Shown here one piece after another: positions 46,542-55,889 of a DNA stretch of 64,000 nucleotides. This DNA comes from Rhodoligotrophos appendicifer. Its GTDB lineage: Bacteria; Pseudomonadota; Alphaproteobacteria; Rhizobiales; Im1. The stretch spans positions 558,001 through 622,000 of the forward strand of contig NZ_VHKL01000001.1 in the NCBI RefSeq assembly GCF_007474605.1, in the 5' to 3' direction. The position numbers and the translations under genes were made by a program. The notes beneath the pieces are model-generated. The model made no database searches. It saw only the letters and a list, made by a program, of their open reading frames with translations, and was not told the origin of the DNA. The number at the start of each line of letters is the position of its first letter. The first letter of the stretch is position 1.

Positions 46542-48441
46542 CGTAGAGATTGAAGACGCGACGCTGCCGAACCAGGAGAGCCTGGCCTTCGACGTCCTGG
46601 TGATCGGCGGAGGTCACGCCGGATGCGAAGCCGCCGCTGCCTCGGCACGCTTCGGCGCGCGCACCGCCTTGGTCACCCATAAACGGGCCACCATCGGCGA
46701 GATGTCCTGCAACCCGGCCATCGGAGGGCTGGGCAAGGGCCATCTGGTGCGCGAGGTCGATGCTCTCGATGGCCTCATGGGAAGAGTGGCGGATCAGGCC
46801 GGCATCCAGTACCGGCTGCTCAACCGCAGCAAGGGCCCGGCGGTTCGCGGGCCTCGGGCCCAGGCCGATCGCCGCCTCTACCGTCAGGCCATGCAGGACG
46901 AACTCGCCCAGACCCCGGGGCTCTCAATCGTCGAGGGCGCGGTAGCCGATCTCCGGATGACCGGGGACCTCGTGACGGGCGTAATTCTGGAGGATGGCCG
47001 GCAGATCGCTGCCAAGGCCGTCGTGCTGACCACCGGAACCTTCCTGCGCGGCGTCATTCACATCGGTGAGCAGCGCGTCCCCGCAGGCCGCGTTGGAGAG
47101 GCGCCGGCAGCCCTGCTGGGCGAGCGGCTCTATGCCTCGGGATTGGCCATGGGCCGCCTGAAGACCGGGACGCCTGCCCGTCTCGATGGCCGCACCATCG
47201 CCTGGGAGCGGCTCGAGGAGCAGCCCGGAGACGCGGAGCCCGTCCCGTTCTCATTCCTGACCACGGTCCTCCCGCAGCGTCAGGTCTCCTGCCATATCAC
47301 CCACACAACGGCGGCGACTCACCGCGTCATCGAGGAGAATTTGGGCCGCTCGGCCCTGTTCGCAGGGGCGATCACCGGGACCGGACCGCGCTATTGCCCG
47401 TCGATCGAAGACAAGATCACCCGCTTTCGCGAGAAGGGCTCGCATCAAATCTTCCTCGAGCCCGAAGGCTTGGACGACCCCACGATCTATCCTAACGGTA
47501 TTTCCACGTCGCTGCCGGCGGATGTGCAGGAGGAATTCCTCCGCACCATTCCGGGCCTTGAAGCGGTCGCCATCATCCGCCCGGGTTATGCCATCGAGTA
47601 TGACTATGTCGATCCGCGCGAACTCCAGCCGACCCTGGAAGCCAAACGCTTTCCCGGTCTTTTCCTGGCGGGCCAGGTCAACGGCACGACCGGGTACGAA
47701 GAGGCTGCCGCACAAGGCCTGCTCGCGGGACTGAATGCGGCTCGCCGGGCGGGGGACGGCGACGCCGTCGTTATCGACCGCGCTGAGGCCTATCTCGGGG
47801 TCATGGTCGACGACCTCGTCACCAAAGGTGTCACCGAGCCCTACCGGATGTTCACCTCGCGGGCCGAGTATCGCCTGAGTCTGCGCGCGGACAATGCCGA
47901 TCAGCGCCTGACCCCGCGCGGCATTGCCTGGGGGATCGTCGGGCGCCCGCGTGCCACCGCCTACGCCGAGAAGTTGAACAATCTCGATGTTTCACGTGAA
48001 ATGGCCCGCCAGCGAAGCTTGACCCCTGACGAGGCGGCGCGCCACGGGATCAAGGTCAATCACGATGGGATCAGACGCAACGCCCTGGAGCTTCTGGCCT
48101 TCCCCGGAATTACCTATGAGGACCTCGGCCGCGTCTGGCCCGAGCTGCTGGAGCTGCCCCGCTTCGCCCGGGAGGAGTTGGAAGCGACGGCGCTCTATGC
48201 CGGCTATCTCGATCGCCAGCGCCAGGACGTCTTGGCCTTCCGGCGCGATGAGGGAAAGCCCATCCCGCTTGATCTCGATTACGAGGCCATCCCGGGCCTG
48301 TCCACAGAGATCCGGCAGAAGCTGCTGCGGATCCGCCCGGCAACGCTGGGTCAGGCGGGACGGATCGACGGGGTGACGCCGGCCGCCCTCACTTTGCTGC
48401 TCGCGCACCTCAAACGGGAGACGGCCCGGCGGTCGGCATGA
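46534..48441 (+). CDS. mnmG: tRNA modification enzyme MnmG (GidA)
   Basis: FAD protein that partners MnmE. 635 residues: [20 protein letters not shown] (FAD site), then [20 protein letters not shown] and [13 protein letters not shown] (with nearby FAD-binding motifs), and the C-terminal helical domain. The first plausible start is GTG 46534, which lies inside the parS site, about 6 residues after the mnmE stop; there is no in-frame ATG before the FAD motif. Another parS lies within the gene near residue 485-490. It overlaps rsmG by 4 bases. Confidence 0.96.
   Translation: MKHVEIEDATLPNQESLAFDVLVIGGGHAGCEAAAASARFGARTALVTHKRATIGEMSCNPAIGGLGKGHLVREVDALDGLMGRVADQAGIQYRLLNRSKGPAVRGPRAQADRRLYRQAMQDELAQTPGLSIVEGAVADLRMTGDLVTGVILEDGRQIAAKAVVLTTGTFLRGVIHIGEQRVPAGRVGEAPAALLGERLYASGLAMGRLKTGTPARLDGRTIAWERLEEQPGDAEPVPFSFLTTVLPQRQVSCHITHTTAATHRVIEENLGRSALFAGAITGTGPRYCPSIEDKITRFREKGSHQIFLEPEGLDDPTIYPNGISTSLPADVQEEFLRTIPGLEAVAIIRPGYAIEYDYVDPRELQPTLEAKRFPGLFLAGQVNGTTGYEEAAAQGLLAGLNAARRAGDGDAVVIDRAEAYLGVMVDDLVTKGVTEPYRMFTSRAEYRLSLRADNADQRLTPRGIAWGIVGRPRATAYAEKLNNLDVSREMARQRSLTPDEAARHGIKVNHDGIRRNALELLAFPGITYEDLGRVWPELLELPRFAREELEATALYAGYLDRQRQDVLAFRRDEGKPIPLDLDYEAIPGLSTEIRQKLLRIRPATLGQAGRIDGVTPAALTLLLAHLKRETARRSA
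47988..48003 (+). other. parS-like site inside mnmG
   Basis: TGTTTCACGTGAAATG matches the consensus at 14 of 16 positions with a perfect TGTTTCACGTGAAA core. It lies within the mnmG coding sequence, read there as DVSREM. Confidence 0.8.
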
Positions 48442-49088
48442 CGTCCTCTGATCTCAGCACTCCGGAAGGCGTGGCCGATGCCTTCGATGTTTCACGTGAA
48501 TCTCTTGGCCGTCTGCAGATCTATGTGGACCTCCTCGGCAAGTGGAACGCCTCCATCAATCTGGTGGCGGATGCGTCTCCCGAGATTGTTTGGCGCCGCC
48601 ATATCGCCGACAGTCTGCAAATCCGCCGCTTCATCCCCCATGGGATATCGGTCATCGACCTCGGCTCCGGTGCTGGCTTCCCCGGACTTCCACTCGCCAT
48701 CCTCTTCGGACCGAATCCCAGTCAGATCTGCCATCTGGTCGAGAGCAACCGCAAAAAATGCGCCTTCCTCTTGAATGCGATCCGACTGACCGACGCAGCT
48801 GCAGTCGTGCATGCCACACGTATCGAATCAGTTGCCACACAAGAACTTAACCCACCGCCTGGGGTGATAACCGCTCGTGCAGTGGCACCCCTCACGAAGC
48901 TGCTGGAATTATCGGAGGTTTTCCTCAGGAAAGGCGCCATTGCCGTCTTCCTCAAGGGTCAAGATGTGGGCAGCGAGTTGACGGAAGCCGCTAAATCTTG
49001 GAGAATCGAGGCTGATATTCATCCAAGCGTGGTCGACCCCTCTGGGCGCGTCGTGGTGGTCCACCAAGCAAGATTTATTGGCCAATAG
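48438..49088 (+). CDS. rsmG: 16S rRNA (guanine-N7) methyltransferase RsmG (GidB)
   Basis: Methylates N7 of G527 in 16S rRNA using SAM. 216 residues with [20 protein letters not shown], the SAM-binding [20 protein letters not shown] (about 72-91) and [16 protein letters not shown]. Its ATG overlaps the mnmG stop by 4 bases. A parS-like site lies near codons 17-22. It is the last gene before parA, 2 bases apart. Confidence 0.95.
   Translation: MTSSDLSTPEGVADAFDVSRESLGRLQIYVDLLGKWNASINLVADASPEIVWRRHIADSLQIRRFIPHGISVIDLGSGAGFPGLPLAILFGPNPSQICHLVESNRKKCAFLLNAIRLTDAAAVVHATRIESVATQELNPPPGVITARAVAPLTKLLELSEVFLRKGAIAVFLKGQDVGSELTEAAKSWRIEADIHPSVVDPSGRVVVVHQARFIGQ
48488..48503 (+). other. parS-like site inside rsmG
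   Basis: TGTTTCACGTGAATCT matches the consensus at 13 of 16 with an intact TGTTTCACGTGAA core. It is read as DVSRES in RsmG, the same frame and peptide as the mnmG site. Confidence 0.7.
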
Positions 49089-49090
49089 AC

Positions 49091-49909
49091 ATGACGTTCC
49101 CTCAGACGCCTTCGCCCAAGCCGCGTATTCTGGCCATTGCAAATCAGAAAGGCGGGGTCGGCAAGACGACGACCGCCATCAATCTGGGAACCGCACTCGC
49201 CGCCGTTGGCGAGCAGGTTCTCATCGTCGACCTGGATCCGCAGGGGAATGCCAGCACCGGTCTCGGCGTCACCCGCACCTCGCAAATGCGCTCGACCTAC
49301 CACGTGCTGGTAGGCGAAGCGCAGCTGCATCATGTTGTCGTAGAAACCGGCATTCCGCGCCTGGATTGCGCTCCCTCGACCATGGATTTGCTCGGGGCTG
49401 AGATCGAGCTCTCCGACATGGAGCGGAAGACATATCGGCTTGCCGACGCCATCGGCATTTTGTCCGGCCAGACCGGACTCGGTTATACTTATATTCTGAT
49501 CGACTGCCCTCCCTCGCTGAACCTGTTGACGATTAACTCCTTCTGCGCCGCCGACGCCATTCTGGTGCCCCTGCAATGCGAATTTTTCGCCTTGGAGGGT
49601 CTGAGCCAACTGCTGAAGACCGTCGAACGCGTCCGTGCGAGCCTCAATCCCCGCCTGGTCATCCAGGGCGTCGTTCTCACGATGTTCGATCGCCGTAACA
49701 GTCTGTCGGAACAGGTTGCCCAAGACGTGCGCGGCGTCCTCGGTGAAAAGGTCTACGAGACGGTCATACCGCGAAATGTTCGGGTGTCCGAGGCGCCGTC
49801 TTACGGAAAACCGGTGCTATTATACGATAATACCTGTATAGGCAGCCAAGCCTATATTCGTCTCGCATCCGAAATAATCCGCCGGGAAAAGGAACTTCGG
49901 GCAGCATGA
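49091..49909 (+). CDS. parA: Chromosome-partitioning ATPase ParA
   Basis: Walker-type ATPase that moves ParB-bound origins. 272 residues with the deviant Walker A IANQKGGVGKTTTAINLGTA (about 17-36), VDLDPQGNASTGLG (A') and YILIDCPPSLNLLTINSFCA (Walker B). It follows rsmG by 2 bases and overlaps parB by 4, the conserved rsmG-parA-parB order next to the origin. The ATP-binding residues are intact. Confidence 0.97.
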   Translation: MTFPQTPSPKPRILAIANQKGGVGKTTTAINLGTALAAVGEQVLIVDLDPQGNASTGLGVTRTSQMRSTYHVLVGEAQLHHVVVETGIPRLDCAPSTMDLLGAEIELSDMERKTYRLADAIGILSGQTGLGYTYILIDCPPSLNLLTINSFCAADAILVPLQCEFFALEGLSQLLKTVERVRASLNPRLVIQGVVLTMFDRRNSLSEQVAQDVRGVLGEKVYETVIPRNVRVSEAPSYGKPVLLYDNTCIGSQAYIRLASEIIRREKELRAA

Positions 49910-50814
49910 CCAGGCTCGACGAGGTTCAGGTGGCGGGGAGCACGACTATGATACCATCGAAGAAGCGCCTCGGCCGAGGCCTTGCCGCATTGATCGGCGA
50001 CGACGCGAGCGAGGAGGGGTTCGTCCAGGACGCCCGCAGCCTGCGCCATTTGCCGATTGAATTCCTGAACCGCAGCGACCGCAATCCTCGACGGGTGTTC
50101 AACGAGCAGGACATTGCCGACCTCTCGCAATCCATCGCCAAGCGCGGCTTGCTGCAGCCGCTGGTGGTGCGGCCGCGAGGCGAGGATAGCTACGAGATCG
50201 TTGCCGGCGAACGCCGCTGGCGCGCCGCGCAGATGGCGGGCCTGCACGAAGTCCCCGTCATTATCCGACAGCTCACCGACGCGGAAGCCCTCGAAGTTGC
50301 GCTGATCGAGAACATCCAGCGGGCGGACCTCAACCCGATCGAGGAGGCCGAGGGCTATCGCCAGCTGATGGAAGGCTACTCCTACACCCAACAGCAGCTC
50401 GCCGATGCCGTCGGCAAGAGCCGTAGCCACATCGCGAACACGTTGCGACTCCTCACCCTGCCCCGCAGGGTCCTGACCATGGTGGAGCAGGGTGACCTCA
50501 CGGCAGGACATGCCCGCGCCCTCATCGCGACCGACAGGTCCGAAGCTCTGGCGGACCGCATCGTCAGCAAGGGCCTCACGGTTCGCGACGCTGAAGCGTT
50601 GGCAAGAGAGGCTCAGGACAAGCCAGCAAAGCCGTCATCGAAACGTGCTCCGGCCAAGGATGCCGACACCGCAGCGCTGGAACGGCAGCTCTCCGATCAT
50701 CTCGGGCTGGTCGTCGAGATAACGTTCCAAGGAGCCAAAGGCGGAGCAATTTCAATTCGCTACAGCGATCTCGACCAGCTCGACGACGTCTGCCGCCGGC
50801 TGACGCGGGCCTGA
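49906..50814 (+). CDS. parB: Chromosome-partitioning protein ParB
   Basis: parS-binding CTPase that spreads on DNA as a clamp. 302 residues: an N-terminal ParA-interacting stretch with [16 protein letters not shown], a ParB/Srx domain with [18 protein letters not shown] (CTP-binding GERRxRA) and [20 protein letters not shown] (ENxQR), a helix-turn-helix ([20 protein letters not shown]) and a C-terminal dimerisation domain. All motifs are present. Five parS-like sites occur in this window. The ATG overlaps the parA stop; another ATG at about residue 15 is also open. Confidence 0.97.
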   Translation: MTRLDEVQVAGSTTMIPSKKRLGRGLAALIGDDASEEGFVQDARSLRHLPIEFLNRSDRNPRRVFNEQDIADLSQSIAKRGLLQPLVVRPRGEDSYEIVAGERRWRAAQMAGLHEVPVIIRQLTDAEALEVALIENIQRADLNPIEEAEGYRQLMEGYSYTQQQLADAVGKSRSHIANTLRLLTLPRRVLTMVEQGDLTAGHARALIATDRSEALADRIVSKGLTVRDAEALAREAQDKPAKPSSKRAPAKDADTAALERQLSDHLGLVVEITFQGAKGGAISIRYSDLDQLDDVCRRLTRA

Positions 50815-50823
50815 GGACGGACC

Positions 50824-51864
50824 CTAGCGGAGGCGGGCCTTGCGGCTCGCCGCTGCTCTGGACAATGTCAGAAAGAGCCGCCCGACGAGATCCTCTGCGA
50901 GACGGGCGTGCTGCCGGGTTTTCAGCTCGCACTCCGCCACCGAAGCGCCGGCCGAGAGGAGCGAGGCAAGATCCCAAAGGCTGAGCTGGCGGGCAAGCCC
51001 CGCCTTCCGCTGGTAGAAGATGGGTGGACGGGCATTGTTCACGACCGTCGAGGCGTCGGATCCCGAATGCATCTGCGATCGAAGCCGTCGCAGCAGGGCG
51101 AGATGATTGGCGGCACTGATCACCAGCATGGCCGGGGCCGTGCCGCCCGCCAGAAGCCGCCACAGCCTGAGATCGGCACCGGGCATGTCGCCCTCGAACA
51201 CGCAATCCATGAAATCATCCACCGCCAGACCCGAAGCATCGCCACTGATGAGCCCGATATCGGCAACGGTGATCTCGCCGCGTCCCCGGCCATAGAGGCA
51301 GAGCTTCTCAATCTCCATCCGCGACAGGGATCTGTCACCCCCGAGCAGGGTAACGAAATGCTCCAAGGCGTCCGGGCTGATCCGCACATTCTCTCGGGCC
51401 AGGGACTGCTCCACCAGATCCCGCAGATTGGCTTGGCTATCGGCATAGCAGGCGATGGAGACGACGTTGTCGGCGCGCTCAGCAAGCTGCCGCAGCTTGT
51501 CGCTCTTCTTCAGATTGCCACTTTCGATGACGGTCAGCGTATCGCCGGAGGCATGGGGCAGATAGGCCGCCAAAGCCTTCGCCGTGCCACTGCCACCGTC
51601 CCGGATCCAAACCACGCGTCTGCCGCCGCCAAGCGAAATGGCTTGGCTCTCGTCTGCAAGCTGGCCGGGATCGGAGTTGAGAACGTCGTCGTCAAGCCGT
51701 GCCACCGTGAAGGGATCATCCAGGCTGCCGGCGACAGCCTGTACAACGGTTTTCGCGCGCTCGCGAACGAGACCTTCATCGCTGCCATGGATCAGCACAG
51801 CTCGGATCTCGACCCCGGGGAGGCGAAGGAACGACTGGGCGCGCGGGTCCTTCAACTCGACCAT
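50824..51864 (-). CDS. holA: DNA polymerase III delta subunit HolA
   Basis: Clamp-loader subunit that opens the beta ring. 346 residues in the HolA pattern: IRAVLIHGSDEGLVRERAKT, then LGGGRRVVWIRDGG and GGDRSLSRMEIEKLCLYGRG, with a C-terminal helical domain. It converges with parB (9 bases between stops). In many relatives it follows lptE/leuS; here it follows a cyclic-nucleotide-binding gene by 2 bases, so the neighbourhood has been rearranged or differs. Confidence 0.92.
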   Translation of the reverse strand: MVELKDPRAQSFLRLPGVEIRAVLIHGSDEGLVRERAKTVVQAVAGSLDDPFTVARLDDDVLNSDPGQLADESQAISLGGGRRVVWIRDGGSGTAKALAAYLPHASGDTLTVIESGNLKKSDKLRQLAERADNVVSIACYADSQANLRDLVEQSLARENVRISPDALEHFVTLLGGDRSLSRMEIEKLCLYGRGRGEITVADIGLISGDASGLAVDDFMDCVFEGDMPGADLRLWRLLAGGTAPAMLVISAANHLALLRRLRSQMHSGSDASTVVNNARPPIFYQRKAGLARQLSLWDLASLLSAGASVAECELKTRQHARLAEDLVGRLFLTLSRAAASRKARLR

Positions 51865-51866
51865 GG

Positions 51867-52343
51867 CTATGGCCGGGTGAAGGGACGTGCCTGGCGGAAC
51901 ATGCGCTCGACCGAACGAAGCTCGTCGAGAGACTGGTCGACGCGACTGGTCACGGCTCCCAGAATGATCTCGGCAAAATCTGGGAACTCTTCAGCCACCC
52001 GGTAGAACAGTTGGCGCGACAGCCTCAGCGAGCGGACCGGGGTGACGGCTGTAACCGAGACATTGTAGGGCAGATTGGCCACCATCGAGAGCTCACCGAT
52101 GCAGGCTCCCCGTTCGGCGACGCCGATGACGCGCTCTTCGCCATCCTTGGTCTGAGTGATCTCCGCGGTGCCGTCCTCGAGCAGGAAGGCATTCTGCCCC
52201 AACTCGCCCTCGCGAATGAGGGTCTCTCCCGTTTCGATCTCGATCGATTCCATGGCGAAGGCGAGGAGTTGCAGATGCGCGTCTGCAGCATCCGCAAAAA
52301 GCGGAATGTGCCTCAGCAGCTCCACCCTGGATCGAACGCTCAT
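51867..52343 (-). CDS. Stand-alone cyclic-nucleotide-binding (Crp-like sensor) protein
   Basis: 158 residues forming one cNMP-binding domain: LLRHIPLFADAADAHLQLLA, GETLIREGELGQNAFLLEDG and the phosphate-binding-cassette-like GACIGELSMVANLPYNVSVT, where an Arg normally binding the nucleotide phosphate is not present. There is no helix-turn-helix, so it is not a Crp-type regulator. It could sense a nucleotide or act as a partner. Its ATG overlaps the response regulator stop by 4 bases, so both are co-translated; holA follows 2 bases on. Confidence 0.82.
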   Translation of the reverse strand: MSVRSRVELLRHIPLFADAADAHLQLLAFAMESIEIETGETLIREGELGQNAFLLEDGTAEITQTKDGEERVIGVAERGACIGELSMVANLPYNVSVTAVTPVRSLRLSRQLFYRVAEEFPDFAEIILGAVTSRVDQSLDELRSVERMFRQARPFTRP

Positions 52344-53026
52344 GGAACGAGCTTGTACCCGCCGGCTTCGGTCACCAACAGCGCTGCGTTCGAAGGATCG
52401 TTCTCGATCTTCTGGCGCAGGCGATAGATGTGGGTCTCGAGCGTATGGGTGGTCACTCCGGCATTATAGCCCCAGACCTCGTGCAGCAGCACGTCGCGGC
52501 CGACCACCTGCTGTCCTGCTCGATAGAGATATTTGAGGATCGAGGCTTCCTTTTCGGTCAGGCGGATCTTCGACTTGTCGTCGCGGAGCAACAGCTTGGC
52601 GCTGGGGCGAAAGCTGTATTGCCCGATCGAAAACACCGCATCCTCGCTCTGCTCGTGTTGCCGGAGCTGAGCCCGGATGCGTGCCAATAATTCGCCGAAC
52701 CGAAACGGCTTGGTGACATAGTCGTTCGCCCCGGACTCGAGGCCCTGGATCGTGTCCGCCTCGCTGTCCTGCCCCGTGAGCATGATGACCGGGCCCTTAT
52801 AGCCGCCCTCCCGCATCTCCCGGCAGGCCTCGCGGCCATCCTGGTCGGGCAGATTGACGTCCAGCAGCACGAGATCGATATGTTCCTTGCGGACGGCAGC
52901 CTTCGCACCGGCGGCGTCTTCGCAATCGCGGACGTCGAATTCTTGATGGAGGGAAAACTGCTCCGCGAGGGATTCGCGCAGGGCGCCGTCATCATCGACG
53001 ACGAGGATTTTCGTTATGGTGGCCAT
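52340..53026 (-). CDS. OmpR-family response regulator
   Basis: 228 residues from ATG 53026. The receiver domain has acidic DDD at 11-13, phospho-acceptor Asp56 (LVLLDVNLPDQDG), Thr84 and Lys106 (YVTKPFRFGELLARI); the winged-helix output domain has LTEKEASILKYLYRAGQQVV, then VWGYNAGVTTHTLETHIYRL and GGYKLVP. No histidine kinase is nearby, so the partner is elsewhere. A perfect 7-bp inverted repeat (53151-53169) upstream might be an operator. It is not CtrA by sequence as I read it. Confidence 0.92.
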   Translation of the reverse strand: MATITKILVVDDDGALRESLAEQFSLHQEFDVRDCEDAAGAKAAVRKEHIDLVLLDVNLPDQDGREACREMREGGYKGPVIMLTGQDSEADTIQGLESGANDYVTKPFRFGELLARIRAQLRQHEQSEDAVFSIGQYSFRPSAKLLLRDDKSKIRLTEKEASILKYLYRAGQQVVGRDVLLHEVWGYNAGVTTHTLETHIYRLRQKIENDPSNAALLVTEAGGYKLVP

Positions 53027-53150
53027 TTTTTGCCGTTTCGTAAGAGCCTCAGTGATGCGCTGTACTAAAGCGCTCGCCCAGCCTTGTTCAAGGAACCGCA
53101 TATTCGCGGCAAGATCAACATTTCGCTCATTCCCAAACACAGAAACCCAC

Positions 53151-53169
53151 GATAATCTAAGGGATTATC
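53151..53169. promoter_or_regulatory. Inverted repeat GATAATC-N5-GATTATC in the divergent gap
   Basis: Perfect 7-bp arms (53151-53157 and 53163-53169) with a 5-base spacer. It lies 125 bases before the response regulator start and 29 bases before the L,D-transpeptidase-like start, so it may be an operator for either. The binder is unknown. Confidence 0.45.
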
Positions 53170-53197
53170 AATATGCCGTCGGCAAGCTGACCAGTTC

Positions 53198-53725
53198 ATG
53201 GCAAATTCGGTCCCCCATCTTCGCCTCATTACCGTGCGACCGCGCGAATCACGTGCGTCTCTACAGGTCGGGACGGCGACCTTTCCTTGCGCCATCGGCC
53301 GCAGCGGCATCCGCCGCCGCAAGCGGGAAGGCGACGGCGCGACGCCCATCGGGTCCTGGCCGATCCGCAGGGTTCTCTATCGGGCCGACAAGCTGTCCTT
53401 GCCGGCAACCGGGCTGGAGAACTGGGCCATCGATCGGCATGATGGCTGGTGTGATGCGCCGGCCGACCGCAGGTATAACCTGCCGGTGCGACTGCCCTAT
53501 GGCGCGAGCACGGAGAGCTTGTGGCGCGACGACGACCTCTATGATGTGGTGGTCGTGCTGGGCCAGAATGACGACCCCGTCATACCGGGATTGGGGAGCG
53601 CCATCTTCATGCATGTGGCCCGGCCGGACTACGGCCCGACCGAGGGCTGCGTGGCGCTGAAGCGGGAGGACCTGCTCCAGGTGCTCTCCCGCGTCACGCC
53701 TGACACCCGGCTTCTCGTCGGCTAG
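53198..53725 (+). CDS. L,D-transpeptidase family (YkuD) protein
   Basis: 175 residues with the YkuD catalytic pattern: AIGRSGIRRRKREGDGATPI early (typical substrate loop), then IFMHVARPDYGPTEGCVALK with His139 and Cys151 in the H...GC order. No signal peptide is evident. Such short alphaproteobacterial YkuD proteins are usually annotated as L,D-transpeptidase catalytic domain proteins (peptidoglycan cross-linking or tailoring); the cellular location is uncertain. It diverges from the response regulator. Confidence 0.85.
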   Translation: MANSVPHLRLITVRPRESRASLQVGTATFPCAIGRSGIRRRKREGDGATPIGSWPIRRVLYRADKLSLPATGLENWAIDRHDGWCDAPADRRYNLPVRLPYGASTESLWRDDDLYDVVVVLGQNDDPVIPGLGSAIFMHVARPDYGPTEGCVALKREDLLQVLSRVTPDTRLLVG

Positions 53726-53728
53726 AAC

Positions 53729-54907
53729 TCACACCACGTTCAGCTCGAAGATCGGCTCGTGCTTGGTCACGCGCTGATAGCCGAGACGGGTCAAGTCGAT
53801 CGTCTGGTAGGCCCCGTGGACGATAAGTTCGGCGATCGCGCGCCCTGAAGCCGGGCCGTGTTGGAAGCCGTGGCCGGACGAGCCGTTCATGAGATAGAGG
53901 TTCGCGAAGTCTGGATGGCGGCCGATGATGGCGTTCTGATCGAGCGTATTATAGTCGTAGTAACCGGCCCAGGCACCCGTGACCTTGATCGTCTCGAAGG
54001 CGGGCACGCGTGCCGCCAGCTTCGGCCACATATCCGTGTCGAACCAGTCATGGTCGATGTCGAAATTGTCCGTATCCCACTCGCTGCCATCCGCCGGCGA
54101 GAGACCGGAGATGAACTGGTGTCCTTCGGGCCGGAAATAGATGCCGGTGGGATCGAAGGTCAACGGGCAGCGCGGCGGCGGATCCTTGCAATCGAAGACG
54201 AAGACCAGGCGTTTGCGGCGCTCCACCGGCAGCGGGAAGCCCAGGACCGCAGCCAGCCTCCCGGCATCGGGCCCGGCTGCATTGACCAGCGATTCGCATC
54301 CGTAACGACGCCCATCCGCCAGGATGACGTCGGTAATACTCTCGCCATCCCTCTCGAAACCGGTGACCGTGCCATGGATCAGGGTCACACCCTTCGCCTG
54401 AGCGGCCTTCCGCATCAGGGTCATCATGGTCACCGGATCCATCCAGCCTTCGCCGCTTCGGCCATAGGCTCCCACTGCGATGCCCTCGGTGGAGAGCCAG
54501 GGAAACGCCGTCTCGAGTTCGCTGGCGTCATGGAGAACGATGTCGGCGCCATGGGCCCGCTGCATCTCGACGCAGGAGGCAAGGATGTCGGCACCGGTGG
54601 GGGAGGCGAGGCTCAGATAGCCCTGTTCGCGGAACGAGACATCCGCCTCCGGCCCGAAGCGGTTCTTGAGGGTGCGGACGAAATCGAGCCCGAACATGGA
54701 CATCTGAATGTTTTCGAGCGTCGAGAACTGCTGTCGCAATCCGCCACAGGACCGCGCAGTCGAACAATCGGCATAGCTCGTATCCCGCTCAATGATCGCG
54801 ATTCGGCCGGAAAACTGCGGGTCCTGCGTCAGGAAATAAGCGGTGGCGCTGCCCATGATGGCGCCGCCGACGATCACCACGTCGAAACTATCCGTCTTGA
54901 GTGTCAT
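53729..54907 (-). CDS. FAD-dependent oxidoreductase (DAO/sarcosine-oxidase type)
   Basis: 392 residues. The N-terminal FAD site is FDVVIVGGAIMGSATAYFLT (about 8-27); SCGGLRQQFSTLENIQMSM follows, and NGSSGHGFQHGPASGRAIAE is near the C-terminus. The DAO family oxidises amines, D-amino acids or glycerol phosphate. Without an adjacent pathway gene the substrate is open. It converges with the YkuD-like gene and diverges from the CoA lyase. Confidence 0.85.
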   Translation of the reverse strand: MTLKTDSFDVVIVGGAIMGSATAYFLTQDPQFSGRIAIIERDTSYADCSTARSCGGLRQQFSTLENIQMSMFGLDFVRTLKNRFGPEADVSFREQGYLSLASPTGADILASCVEMQRAHGADIVLHDASELETAFPWLSTEGIAVGAYGRSGEGWMDPVTMMTLMRKAAQAKGVTLIHGTVTGFERDGESITDVILADGRRYGCESLVNAAGPDAGRLAAVLGFPLPVERRKRLVFVFDCKDPPPRCPLTFDPTGIYFRPEGHQFISGLSPADGSEWDTDNFDIDHDWFDTDMWPKLAARVPAFETIKVTGAWAGYYDYNTLDQNAIIGRHPDFANLYLMNGSSGHGFQHGPASGRAIAELIVHGAYQTIDLTRLGYQRVTKHEPIFELNVV

Positions 54908-54998
54908 GAAGCCCTCGATAACGCGACCGCAGCATAGTGCTGGAACCGGATCCGATCATCTAATACGGTCTCGCGCGACCGAAAAGAGTGGGGAGCCG

Positions 54999-55889
54999 AT
55001 GCTGATCAGACCACGCCGCAGCGTATTGTACATGCCGGGGTCGAATGCCCGGGCGCTGGAGAAGGCCAAGACCATCGATGCCGATGCCCTGATCCTGGAT
55101 CTTGAGGATGCCGTTGCACCAGATGCCAAGCAGCAGGCGCGCGAACAAGTCGCAGCTGCCGTGAAGGGCAGGGGCTATGGCCGCCGGGAATTGGTGATCC
55201 GCCTCAACGGGGCTGGAACGCCATGGGCCCGGGATGATCTGAAGGCGGCGATCGACGCTGGGCCGGATGGCATTTTGATCCCCAAGGTCAATCGTCCCGA
55301 GGACATCGCCGACGTCGCTCATGAGGTGAACGCGGCCGGTGCGCCCGCAACTGTGCGGCTTTGGGCGATGATGGAGACGCCGCTCGCCATGCTGAATGCG
55401 CGAGACATCGCCGGCGCCGCGGCCGACCCGCAGTCCCGTCTGGCCGTTCTCGTCATGGGCACCAACGACCTCGCCAAGGAGACCCGCGCCAGCCTTGCCC
55501 AGGATCGCCAAGCCATGGTGCCCTGGCTGATGACGTGTGTTGCCGCCGCCCGCGCCTTCGGCCTCGACATCGTCGACGGCGTCTACAATGACTTCCGCAA
55601 CGAGGCAGGCTTCAGGGCGGAATGCGCACAGGGGCGCCTCTTCGGCTTCGACGGCAAGACGCTGATCCATCCCGGCCAGGTCGCCCCCTGCAATGACGCC
55701 TTCCGGCCATCCGACCAGGAGATCGCCTCCGCCCGCACCATCATCGATGCTTTCGACCGGCCGGAAAACGCAGCCAAGGGCGCAATCGAGCTGGACGGCC
55801 GCATGGTCGAGCGCCTCCATCTCGACGTCGCCCGGCGCACCGTGGCGATCGCCGAAGCCATCATCGCAAGCGAGACGATCCTGACATGA
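54999..55889 (+). CDS. CitE-like CoA ester lyase (malyl-/methylmalyl-/citramalyl-CoA lyase family)
   Basis: 296 residues from ATG 54999 after GGGAG. HpcH/HpaI aldolase pattern: RRSVLYMPGSNARALEKAKT, LILDLEDAVAPDAK (metal-binding Asp/Glu), LVIRLNGAGTPWARDDLKAA and WAMMETPLAMLNARDIAGA (Glu), ending FDGKTLIHPGQVAPCNDAF. It may cleave or form L-malyl-CoA or beta-methylmalyl-CoA, or act as a malyl-CoA thioesterase; the sequence alone does not separate these. It overlaps the following MaoC gene by 4 bases, a strong functional link. Confidence 0.85.
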   Translation: MLIRPRRSVLYMPGSNARALEKAKTIDADALILDLEDAVAPDAKQQAREQVAAAVKGRGYGRRELVIRLNGAGTPWARDDLKAAIDAGPDGILIPKVNRPEDIADVAHEVNAAGAPATVRLWAMMETPLAMLNARDIAGAAADPQSRLAVLVMGTNDLAKETRASLAQDRQAMVPWLMTCVAAARAFGLDIVDGVYNDFRNEAGFRAECAQGRLFGFDGKTLIHPGQVAPCNDAFRPSDQEIASARTIIDAFDRPENAAKGAIELDGRMVERLHLDVARRTVAIAEAIIASETILT

